A stretch of DNA of 20,903 nucleotides from Chara braunii (Eukaryota; Streptophyta; Charophyceae; Charales; Characeae). Under the pieces are notes generated by a model. The model was not told where the DNA came from. It searched no databases and saw only the letters and a program-made list of their open reading frames with translations. Position numbers and translations under genes: made by a program. The stretch lies in contig BFEA01000350.1 of NCBI GenBank assembly GCA_003427395.1, positions 1,365,255 to 1,386,157 on the forward strand, given 5' to 3'. Positions 7,028 to 16,925 of the stretch are shown here, in pieces; position 1 is the first letter of the stretch, and each line of letters begins with the position of its first letter.

Positions 7028-7958
7028 CAAACCCCCTAAGTAATTGAAGTACCCCCAAATTGGATGTTGGACCGCTCAATTGATGTGGTAGACCCCCAAA
7101 CGAATTTATAAACTTTCAAACTTATGTTCGAGACCTTTTATTAATTAACGTAACTTCAAATTGTTAGGTTGGACCCCTAAATTGATGCGTCAGACACTCA
7201 AAGTAAGTTCTAAAACCCCAAACCGACGTTCAAACTCCCTATATAATTTTAGTATACCCAAACTGATAAGTTGAAACCTAAATTGATTCGTCTACGTCCA
7301 AAGCAAATTCTAACCCCCAAAATTGAACATCCGACCTCATTTATAATTCAACTACCCTAAAGTTGGTAAGTTGGACCCCTTAATAGATACGCCAACCCCC
7401 AGAGTAATTTCAAAACCCTCAAACTAACGTTCGAGACCTCTTGTAAATTTACGTTTATTAAAACTCACTTGATGCGTCAAACCCCCAAAGTAGTTTCTAA
7501 GCCCCGAAACTAACTTTTGGGGCGCCCTTTCAATTTACGTAACGTCAAATTGACCGATTGGACCCGTTGATTCATGCATCGGACCCAAAAAGTAATTTGT
7601 AAACCTCAAAATTGACGTTCAAACCCCCATAATAGTTTATTTTTTCCAAATTGGTAGGTTGAACTCCTAAATTTATGTGTAAGACGCCTCAATTTATGCA
7701 TCAGACATCAAAAGTAATTTTTAAACCCACAGACTTACGTTCGAGATCCCCAATTGAGACTCGTAACTTCATAATGAGAGGTTGGACCCCTCAATTGATA
7801 CACTGGACCTCCTAAGTGATTTCTAAACATCCAAACTGACGTTCGAGACCCCCTACAAAAAATGTTTACCCGCAAAGTGATAGGTTGAACTGCTAAATTG
7901 ATGTGTCATATGAAAGTCATATCTAAATAATCCAACTGGCATTGGGACCCCTTATTAA
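7028..7958. repeat. Satellite A, segment 1 (about 102-bp units)
   Basis: Diverged tandem units are anchored by GTTGGAC-type words at 7066, 7168, 7270, 7370, 7557 and 7658, i.e. 100-102 bp apart with one deletion. Typical unit phrases are GATAGGTTGGACCCCTAAAT, GATGCGTCAGACCCCCAAAG, CTGACGTTCGAGACCCC and ACGTAACTTC. It is strand-asymmetric, with runs of C on the plus strand. About nine units are present. The segment ends at an insertion. Confidence 0.85.
7036..7693. repeat. Higher-order block of satellite A, copy 1
   Basis: This block matches 10436-11130 unit by unit, including private phrases such as AATTGAAGTACCCCCAAATT and GACGCCTCAAT. The offset is about 3395-3398 bp at the left and grows to 3437 bp through small indels. 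It carries a deletion of about 15 bp near 7467 relative to copy 2. Confidence 0.75.
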
Positions 7959-8753
7959 ATGACCACTACCCGCGCCATTTTAAATTAGGGAGAATTGGTA
8001 GCACAAGTCCATGAGGGTTACCGGTAACACATTTGGAAAAACTGGCTCAGTGAGAAAATTGAAAAATGCATCGAATTGCCCCTGCGATTTATTTTGCAGT
8101 TGAAATTTTTAATAAATATTTTTCCTCCAAAGATCACGACCAAATCTGCATACTCTTAAATTTTCGGATTTTTTGGAGAATTGTAATAAACAAGAAAATT
8201 CACTGAAGTTACGATATTTTTCCCATTGGTCGATACGTGATAGAGCAACAAAAAGTAGCAAAAATGGAATGTAGGACGAATTAATGCGATATTTATTTTA
8301 CGATCTTAAATATATTTTTTTAATTTATAAATATTGTTTGTAGAAAAATTATGAATTTACAACCAAATTTACAAGACCTTCAATTTTCAGAGTTATTGAG
8401 TCATCCTTGTAAACGCAAACAATCGCGGTGGTTGATAAGTTTTTCGTGTTGGCCAACACGTGTCAAAATGAAAAAAATAAACAATGCAACGAAACGGTGC
8501 GATATTGTTTTTACAATTTAAATATCTGTTCTTAAGATTTTTAATATTTTTTTTATAAATATCACAACCTAATTGACATAATGTTAAGTTTTCATGTTTT
8601 TTCTTCAATTCTTATGAGCACGAAAAATCATCAAAGTTGACGCTTGGAAATCCGTGGAATAGGCCCGTCGCACCTGTGGGTCGCCGGCAACCCAAAGAAC
8701 TTGGTCCGTGAGGCCCGGAAAATTGAATTTATGCCAGCGGAAATATTGATGGT
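7959..8753. mobile_element. About 795-bp insertion in satellite A, TTAA-bounded
   Basis: Unrelated AT-rich sequence interrupts satellite A. TTAA lies at both edges (7955-7958 and 8754-8757). Removing 799 bp brings the anchor spacing (7884 to 8781, 897 bp) back to about 98 bp, close to one unit. Inside, weakly conserved blocks recur about 212-224 bp apart (for example GCGATAT near 8287 and 8499), suggesting an old tandem structure. I see no coding sequence and no convincing terminal inverted repeats. A non-autonomous element with a TTAA target is inferred. Confidence 0.5.
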
Positions 8754-9056
8754 TTAATATACGTAACTTCATACTGATAGGTTGGATCCCCAAATTGATA
8801 TGCCAGAGCGTGAAACTAATTTATAAACCCCAAAACTGACGTTCAAAACCGCTATTAGTTGACGTAACTTCAAAGTTATAGGTTGGACTATCAAATTTGT
8901 ATGTCAAACCTTGAAAGTTATTTTTAAATCTTAAGAAACGTTCGGAACCCCCAATTAATTTAGAAAATTTCAAATTGATAGGTTGGACCATTAAATTTAT
9001 GCGTTAGATCCCCAAAGTAATTTATAAGCTCCCAAGCTGATGTGAAAAACCCTTAA
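8754..9056. repeat. Satellite A, segment 2
   Basis: About three units of the 102-bp satellite, with GTTGGA-type anchors at 8781, about 8881 and 8982, lie between the two insertions. The phase continues across both neighbours when the insertions are removed. Confidence 0.85.
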
Positions 9057-9828
9057 ACCTTTATTACCTCCGATTCTGTTTTTGCCAACTCTGATTTTTA
9101 ATGTGTGTTAAGTTTTATCGAGCCTAAGTCTCGTTTCGTTATTTTCGCGGTACTCTTGTGGAAAAAAAAACATGAGCATAACACTCAAAAATAAAAGAGG
9201 CCCGAACGAAATCAATGAAGTGAAAAAAACGAAAATAAAGAAGTAACCATCTGAACACTATTGCAGGTAGATTCATCAACACCAGTAGTGGTTTATGTGT
9301 GCAATCCGTCAGTGTCCGTGACATGCACCATCCTTCACTAGCAGGGCACTAAAACATTGATATTACAACAAAAAAAAAGTAAATTTGAACCCAGCATAAG
9401 TTGTGGTTAAATACGTTATTGCTCGTACGCCTGTGAACAGAATTTCAACACATTCTTCGCCGACGTTCTAGCTTTTATGATTTTTTTCTTTTTTTTGTCA
9501 AGGTCCATGGAATGTGCACTGCCTTACTCGCAGGACACTGAAACTGAGTAATGAGAATAAAAATAAAAACAAAAACACGAAAGTTGAGACTAGACGAAAT
9601 TGTGGTTGGATATGTTACTCTAAGTACTGATGTGAGCATGATGCAATCACGGGTTTCCCCGACGTCCTCTCTTTCAATACAATTGCTTCGTTTTTTTTTT
9701 GTTTTTTTTTTTGAAAACGGGTGCACAATACTCAAACAATTGTTTTTTGTCGAACCTCTTTTGGACTTTCGAAAACAACGGTGTGATGTATATTCTCGTT
9801 TTTTCCAACATTGAGAAAGGTAGTTACA
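9057..9828. mobile_element. About 772-bp insertion in satellite A, TTAA-bounded
   Basis: TTAA at 9053-9056 and 9829-9832 bounds non-satellite sequence. Anchors at 8982 and 9860 are 878 bp apart; subtracting 776 leaves 102 bp, exactly one unit. Two diverged copies of an approximately 190-200-bp block lie inside (GCAGGGCACT at 9341 and GCAGGACACT at 9530; TTGTGGTTAA at 9401 and a match at 9600). T-rich runs occur at 9481-9497 and 9690-9712. There is no convincing gene. Terminal inverted repeats are not clear by eye. Confidence 0.5.
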
Positions 9829-11130
9829 TTAAATAATTTTAGTACCTTAAAATTAACAGGTTGGACTCATTATTGAGTTGTTTGACCCCCAAAGTCCATT
9901 CTAAAACCCTGTAGTTACTTTCAAACCCCAAAATAATTTTTGTATCCTCCTAATTGATAAGTTGGACCCCTAAAACTGCTGCGTCATATCCTCAAAGCAA
10001 TTTCTAAGAACACAAACTAACGTTCGAAATCCCAAATTAATTTACGTAACTTCAAACTTTTAGGTTGAAACTTTAAATTGATGCGTCATGCTCCTAAACT
10101 GATTTTTACCCCCCCTAAATAGCTGACAAACCCCCTAAATTATTTTAATACCCCCAAATTGGTAGATTGGACTTATGAATTTATGCATTAGACCCCAAGG
10201 TAATTTCCAAACTCCAAAACATAACCCCTTATTAATTTCGATTGCGTCAAACTATTTAGTTAGACCTCTAGATTCATGTGATAGACCAAAAACTAATTTC
10301 AAAACCCCCAACCTAACGTTCAATCCTCCTGAATAATTTTAGTGTTCCCAAAATTTAAAGTTTGAAGCCGAAATTCATACGTTAAACCTCCGAAGTAATT
10401 TGTAATCCCTCAAATTGATATTCAAACCCCTTAAATAATTGAAGTACCCCCAAATTGGATGTCGGACCGCTCAATTGATGTTATAACCCCCCAAAGTAAT
10501 ATATAAACTCTCAAACTTTTATTCTAGATCTCTAATTAATCAACATAATCTCCAACTGTTAGGCTGGACCCCTAAATTGATGTGTTAGATACTTTAAAAA
10601 GTAATTTCTAAAACCCCAAACCAACGTTTAAACTCCCTACATAATTTAGTACACCCAAACTCATAAGTTGAAACATAAATTGATGCAATGAAGTCCAAAA
10701 GTAATTTTTAACCCCCCAAATTGAACATCAAACCTCGTTAATAATTCTACTACTCTCAAGTTGGTACGTTGAACCCCTTAATAGATATGTCAGACCATCA
10801 AAGTTATTTCAAAACCCCCAAATTCACTTTCGAGACCACTTGTGAATTTGCGTTAATTCAAACTGACATGTTGGATCCCTAAATTGATGCATAAAACCCC
10901 TTAAGTAGTTTCTAAACACCGAAACTAACTTTAGGAGCGTCTTCTCAATTTGCATGACTTCAAATTGACCGGTTGAGACCCCTCAATTCATGCGTCAAAC
11001 ACCAAAAGAAATTTGTAAACCCCAAAAGTAATTTGTAAACCCAAAAATTGACGTTCAAACCCCCATTAAAGTTTTAGTTCCTCCAAATTGGTAGGTTGGA
11101 CAAACAAATTTACGCGTCAGACGCCTCAAT
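9829..11130. repeat. Satellite A, segment 3
   Basis: About twelve to thirteen units of the 102-bp satellite. From 10436 onward the order of diverged units matches that of 7036-7693, so the two stretches are copies of one multi-unit block. A 19-bp local duplication (AATTTGTAAACCC repeated) occurs near 11009-11042. The segment stops abruptly within a unit where satellite B begins. Confidence 0.85.
10436..11130. repeat. Higher-order block of satellite A, copy 2
   Basis: Second copy of the multi-unit block at 7036-7693. If the two TTAA-bounded insertions (799 and 776 bp) are removed, the distance between copies is about 1,823 bp, close to 18 monomers. It is cut off at GACGCCTCAAT by satellite B. 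Confidence 0.75.
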
Positions 11131-13172
11131 GGATAAGTTTCCATCCCTCTCACTCAATCAATACCACAACAAACAGTATCTTAGAAAGAAGTCCCACAAT
11201 ATCTGATTATATCAATTGCCAAGTTAGCACAAATCTGCCATGAAAACGTTTCTACAGCGCGCAATGTCGACAGCATTAACGGGTAAGTTTCCCTCTATCT
11301 TACTCAATTAATCCCACATCAAACAGTATCTCAGAAAGAAGTCCGACAAGATCAAATCACAGCATAGTGCCATGTAGGCACAAATCTCTCATAAAAACGT
11401 CTTTGCAACGTGCAATGTCGACATCATCAACGAGTAAATTTTCTCGTTTCTCACCCAATCAATTCCACAACAAACAGTATCACAAAAGGAAGTCCGATAA
11501 AATCTGATTACAACATAATGCCACGTAGGCACAACTCTCCCAGGAATACGTCTTTGCAACGTACAATGTCGCGAGCAACAACTGGTAAGTCTCCCCCTCT
11601 CTCACTTAATAAATCCCATAGCAAACAGTATCTTTGAAAGAAGTACGACAATATCTGATTACAGCATAGTGCCACATAGACACAAATCTCCATGAAGACG
11701 TCTCGGGAGCGTGCAATGTCGACAACATCAACGGGAAAGTTTCCCCCTCTGTCACTCAATCAGTCCTACAACAAACAGTATCCCCAAAAAAAGTCCGACA
11801 AGATCTGATCACAACATAGTGTCGCGTAGACACAAATCTCTCTTGAAAACGTCTCTTCAACGCTCAATGTCGACTGCATCAACGAGTAAGTTTACCCCTC
11901 TGTCACTCAATTAATGCAATAAGAAATAGTATCCCAGAAAGCAGTCCGACAATATCTGATCACAACACAGTGCGGAGTAGACACAGATTTTTCATGAAGA
12001 CATCTCTAAAAAGTGAAATATCAATAGCATCAACATGTAAGTTTTCCCCTCTGTCACTCAATCAATCTTACAACAAACAGTATCCCAGAAAGAAGTCCGA
12101 CAAAATTTGATTACAACATAGTGTCACGTAGGCATAAATATTTTCTAAAGACGTCTCTGCAACGCGCAATGTCGATAGCATCAACAAATAAGTTTCCCTT
12201 TCTCTCACTCAATAAATCTCATAGCAAATAGTATCCCGGAAAGAAGTCCGACAATATCTTATGACAACATAGTGTCGCGTAGGCACAAATTTCCGTTGAA
12301 GACGTCTCTTCAGTACGCAATGTCGACCACATAAACGGATAAGTTTACCCCTCTGTCACTCAATCAATCCCACAGGAAACAATATCATAGGAACAAGTCC
12401 GACAAAATCAGATCACAGCCTAGAGCCGTGCAGACACAGATCACCCATGAAAACAACTCTGCAGAGTGCACTGTCGACAACATCAACATGTAAGTTTCCG
12501 CCTCTGTCACTCAATTAATTTTACAGCAAATAATATCCATGAAAGAACTCCGACAAGATTTGATCACAACATAATGTCATATAGACACTTATATTAAATG
12601 AAGACGTCTTTGCAGCGTGCAATGTCGACAATATCAACAGGTAATTTCCCCGCCTCTCACTCAATTAATCCCGCAGTAACTGTCGACAACATCTACATTT
12701 AACTTTCCCCCTCTGTGACTCAATCAATCCCTCAGCAAACAGTATCCCAGAAAGATGTCCGACAAGATCTGATCATAGCATAGTACCGGATAGGCAAAGA
12801 TCTCCCATGAAAACGTCTCTGCACCGCGCAATGTCGACAATATCAACAACTGACTTTCCTCTTCTCTCATTTTATCAATACCATAACAAACGACATCCTG
12901 GAAATAAGTCTCACAAGATCTGATCACAGCATAGTGCCGCGTAGACATATATCTTCAATGAAGACGTCTCTGCAGCGTGGAATAGCGACAACATCAAAGG
13001 GTAAGTTTCCCCGTCTATTACTCGATCAATCCCACAATAAACAGTATCCAAGAAAGAAGTCCGAGAAGATCTGATCACAGTATAGTGCCACGTAGGGACA
13101 AATCTCTCATGAAGACATCCCTGCAGCCCACAATGTCGACAGTATCTTCTTGTAAGTTTCCCCCTCTCTTAC
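11131..13172. repeat. Satellite B, segment 1 (151-bp units)
   Basis: The anchor AATGTCGAC recurs at 11263, 11414, 11564, 11715, 11866, 12017, 12168, 12319, 12470, 12621, 12830, 12981 and 13132, almost always 150-151 bp apart. One 58-bp partial unit sits near 12660-12715. Each unit holds ATGAAGACGTCTCTGCAGCG, then the anchor, then usually GGGTAAGTTTCC, a CT-rich stretch, CAATCAATCCCACA, AGAAGTCCGACAAGATCTG, and GTGCCACGTAGGCAC. The frame is often open across most of one unit, but no unit-to-unit frame is kept (151 is not a multiple of three), so I call no genes. Confidence 0.92.
13164..13172. repeat. Left 9-bp target-site duplication
   Basis: CTCTCTTAC here is repeated exactly at 13850-13858. 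The right copy is followed by TCAATCAATCCC, just as in an uninterrupted satellite B unit. Confidence 0.75.
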
Positions 13173-13849
13173 CACTCACGGTTAACGACCACCTGAAATT
13201 TCAGAATGAAAGATTATGAAATGGTCTGAAACCGTTGAAATGACCTAAAGACACTTCATGGTTTTTCAGAAGTTTCAGTTGGTTTGCAGGACAAGTTTTA
13301 TGTTTTTTTTTTTTTTTTTTTCTGCTTGTTTTTTCAGCCACTTCAGGTCATTTCATGAATTTGAGGTGGGAACTTGAAATCGCTGAAGTGGCTGAAGCTT
13401 CTGAATGGGGTTTCCGGTACCCCTTTCCAAATGGTGGGATGAGGGTACCTGAAACCCCTTTCAGAAGCTTCAGTCACTTCAAGTCATTTCAGAAATTTCA
13501 GGTGGGGACCTGAAACCGCTGAAGTGGCTGAAGCTTCTGAAAGGGGTTTCAGGTACCCCCATCCAACCTGAAACCCCTTTTAGAAGCTTCAACCATTTTA
13601 GGTCATTTTATGAATTTTAGGCGGGGACCTGAAACCGATGAAGTGGCTGAAACTTCTAAAAGGGGTTTCAGGTATATGTACGCAATTTGAAAGTGGTGCA
13701 TCAACCTGAAGTGGCTGAACTGCCTGAAGGTGGTTTCAGACAACCGCATGTATAGATCCACATACAATCTCGATGTGGTGTAGTAACCTAAAGTGGTTGA
13801 ACTGCCTGGAAAGAAGACTTGAAAATATATGCACCTGTTAACCATATCT
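13173..13849. mobile_element. 677-bp hairpin-rich element inserted in satellite B
   Basis: The element is flanked by 9-bp direct repeats. Anchors at 13132 and 13969 are 837 bp apart; subtracting 686 (element plus one duplication) leaves exactly 151. GGTTAAC occurs near both ends in inverted orientation. Inside are three nested hairpin units of about 90-115 bp (about 13330-13420, 13443-13558, 13566-13672). The middle one has arms of about 40 bp (13443-13482 with 13519-13558) and few mismatches, built from CTGAAACCCCTTTCAGAAGC-like words. A T19 run is at 13303-13321. There is no coding capacity. It looks like a non-autonomous foldback or MITE-like DNA element. An 8- or 9-bp duplication would suit hAT- or Mutator-type integration, but family assignment is inference. 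Confidence 0.7.
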
Positions 13850-14799
13850 CTCTCTTACTCAATCAATCCCACAGCAAACAGTATCTCTGAAAGAACTTCG
13901 ACAAGATCTAATCACAGCATTGTGCGACGTAGGCACATATCTCCCATGAAGACGTCTTTGCAGCGCGCAATGTCGACAATATCAACGGGTAACTTCCCCC
14001 CCCTCTCACTTAATCAATCCCACATCAAATAGTATCCTTGAAAAAAGTCCGACAAAATCTGATCACAGCATAGTGCCAGGTAGGCACATATATCACATGT
14101 TGACGTCTCTCCAGCGAGCAATGCCGACAGCATCAACGTATAATTTTTTCGTTTTCTCACTCAATCAATCCCACAACAAACTTTATCCCAGAAAGAAGTC
14201 GGACAAGATCTCATCACAGCATCATGCCACGTACGCACAAATTTTCCACGAAGAGAACGCTGCAGCGCGCAATGCCCACAACATCAAAAAATAACTTTTG
14301 TTTTTTCTCACTCAATCAATCCCACAAAGAACAGTATCCCAAGAAAAAGTCCGATAACATCTGATCACAACATAGTGCATATAGGCACAAATCTCCCATG
14401 AAAACGTCTCTGCAACACGCAATGTCGACAACATCAACAAGTAACTTTCTTATTCTCTCACCGAATCCATCCCACAACAAATATTATCCTAGAACAAAGT
14501 CCGACAACATCTGATTACAACATAGTGCCATATACGTTCAGATCTCTCATAAAGACGTCTTTGCAGCGCACAATGTTGACAACATCAACGAACAGGTTTC
14601 CCCATCTTTCACTCAATCAATCCCACAGTAAACAGTACCCAAGAAATAAATCGGATAAGATTTGATCACATCATAATGCCACGTAGGCAAAAATATCTCA
14701 TTAAGTCGTCTCTGTAGTGCGCAATTCAGACAACATCAACATGTAAGTTTCCCTCTCTCTCAGTCATTCAATCCCACTACAAGAGTATCCTCGAAAAAT
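13850..14799. repeat. Satellite B, segment 2 (151-bp units)
   Basis: It resumes exactly in phase after the insertion, with anchors at 13969, 14120, 14271, 14421, 14572 and 14723. It ends within a unit near 14799. Divergence among units is similar to segment 1. Confidence 0.92.
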
Positions 14800-15340
14800 G
14801 TATCCTACCTAGGGTAGGCCCAATCCTAAAAAGGTCATTCAGACAGTCCAACAAACAAAAATAAACGTAGTACTGAGTCCACAGCAACCTAGGGGAACTC
14901 AGCCTTGGGTTGACCCGGTCAAAGCATGCAAAACTCCTTCCTCCTGCCTTCCCCCAATTCATTCTGTCTGAATTCGCTCAAAGTATCTGACTTTCACATA
15001 TATAAGTGTTTATTTAACCTTTCGCAGAGCATGTCCTGACATATATAGTTAAAACAAAAAAAGTAATAACCTTTTCTTAATCACATTCTCAGATAACCAA
15101 AGGGGTAATGTAGTTAGGGGAAGGGTTCACACGCGTCAGACGAAGCTTATACCTGAAGTGTTTTCTGCCTCCAGAACTCCGCCTGGGCTCCGGCAGAGCT
15201 CCCGCAATCGGTGGGTGGACCTCCCACAAGGTCTTGATGCGGACCTATGAGTTGCGATCCCGCCTGCCGCCTTCCTCTCTTAACCTCAGACTAGACTTAG
15301 AGGAAGAAGGGTAGAAGTAGAGGTTTCATACGCTCGAGAT
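14800..15340. other. Unassigned sequence, mixed AT- and GC-rich
   Basis: No repeat family, tRNA or coding frame could be recognised. A TATATAA-like stretch at about 14997-15004 and ATATATAG at 15039-15046 could serve as promoter elements, but nothing downstream supports a gene. The right part (about 15160-15330) is GC-richer and the stretch ends at AG-rich sequence. A solo LTR is possible; I see no defining TG...CA ends. Confidence 0.3.
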
Positions 15341-16925
15341 TCAAGAGAGGGACAGACTCAACTCGCAAGAGAGGGCCTTGCAATCTTCAGCTCCTGAGGG
15401 CCCCGCAATGGTGGCCAATAAGCGCAGTGAAGGTGGCCAAATTACGGCCGAAATGTAGAGTAACAGTCCCCTGATGCCCCCCCCCCCCCAAACTGCAGTG
15501 GCGACCCCGCTGAAAGGGGGACAGAAACAGTGCACAGTAGTGGTGCACTACGAGAAACAGAGCCCCTGCACAGCTATGCGCTCAGCAAGTGATAGTGCCC
15601 TGCGCAGCAGCAACACCCAGAATAGTGCCCCGCTCAACAGCAGCAGTCCATCCACTGCGGTAGCAATCCGCTGGATCACAACAATAGTAGTACGATTATC
15701 GTAGTAGCAGTCTGAGTTGAACGAGCAGCAGCCGAAGTCAAGTTCAATCAGATGGCCGTATAGCCCCAAATGCCACAGCTCTGCTTGCTGTGTAAACTGC
15801 GATGGTCTACCCAATCACCAATACCAGCCCCGAGAGAAACAACAGTCCCTGCAACCGTTACTGCAAAGAGTAGTGTCCCAAGGTGATACAGGTAACCTTA
15901 TAGCAGAACGGTGATGTACAGTAATCCCGACGTAGCTCAGAAAACGCAGGTACCCACCCTTCAACAATAGCCAAAGTAGAGTCCCGCAGTCCACAGTCTT
16001 TGAAAGCCACAGTTGAGCAGAGGTTGTAACAGCCTTCTAACAACACTGTACCAATCTCTGGCAACCCACCTGTTGCCCAACTCAGTCGATCCACAGCAAT
16101 CTGTGCCAACTAGCACTTGTCCTTAGTCTTGAAACGACGACCCAGTTAAGAAACAGCCACGCCTACTGTAATAGACCAACCCCCTCTGCAATTAGTAGCT
16201 CAAGGCTTCTACAGCAGCAGTCAAAATTCACATCACCAGCTGTCTTGGTGTCGACTCGTCATCTCGTCGCGCCGCAGTCCTATCCTCAATAGTCTCGCCT
16301 GCTGTGAGGACGATGTTAATCTGTCGAGACGTAAGCACCACCCTTGGATGAACCAACAATTGCTCAAGGAAGTCGTAGCCAACACGCTGTCACGACTGAA
16401 AACCGCAGCCCCTCAACAACACCTCAAGGACACAGCAGTACGCACCCCCAGTGGCTACGCCAGTCGACAATGTACAATAGTACACGCTGCTCAACCGCTG
16501 TGTGCAGTGGTAAAAACGAAAACGGTAGCAGCAGCAATCCCTGATGGTGGCAACAGCCGGGGGTGTAGAAAGAAGGTAACAACAACTTGGAGTCTCAGTA
16601 ACAGCAAGTTGCATCTGGGGCTAGAAGTGTTCAGGAACAGCGAATTCTAGCGGACACTACTCAAGTGCAAACTGGAATATCGGTGTGCTGAAGATCAACT
16701 CCGCAGGCCGAATGTTCAAGTATACGTTCTAAAAAAAAATCCACAGCAGTCCGCAACCTGAGGATTCTGACCGAATAACTGCGACACAACTACGGCCACA
16801 ACTGCGGCAGATGTCCACTTTTGCTGAACGCTACCAACACCTTCATTCTTACTGGCGTAGGACTTAGTCGGACCCAACTGTCGCAGCTACATGTCCTCAG
16901 CCGCCTTGACAATAGTACCAGAGCA
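15341..16925. other. Unassigned CAG/AGT-rich degenerate sequence
   Basis: Words such as CAGCAGTCC, ACAGTCC, CAATAGTAC and CAACAGC recur at irregular spacing, giving short open frames on both strands that encode nothing recognisable. A C13 run lies at 15477-15489. The stretch CAGTCCCACAGTCTTCAAGG (16925-16943) resembles CGCAGTCCACAGTCTTTGAA near 15985, so it may be an old, badly decayed repeat. I support no gene here. Confidence 0.4.

Noticed and set aside
7028-11130. CRISPR-like array because of regular spacing
   Set aside because: The whole unit is repeated and diverged, with no constant repeat and unique spacer pattern; it is a eukaryotic satellite.
11410-14294. Small proteins of the type MKTSLQRAMST in satellite B
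   Set aside because: They recur because of the 151-bp repeat, start codons are lost in several units and no frame is kept from unit to unit.
14990-15050. LTR promoter from the TATATAA-like stretches
   Set aside because: No paired LTR, primer-binding site, polypurine tract or retroelement coding sequence was found nearby.
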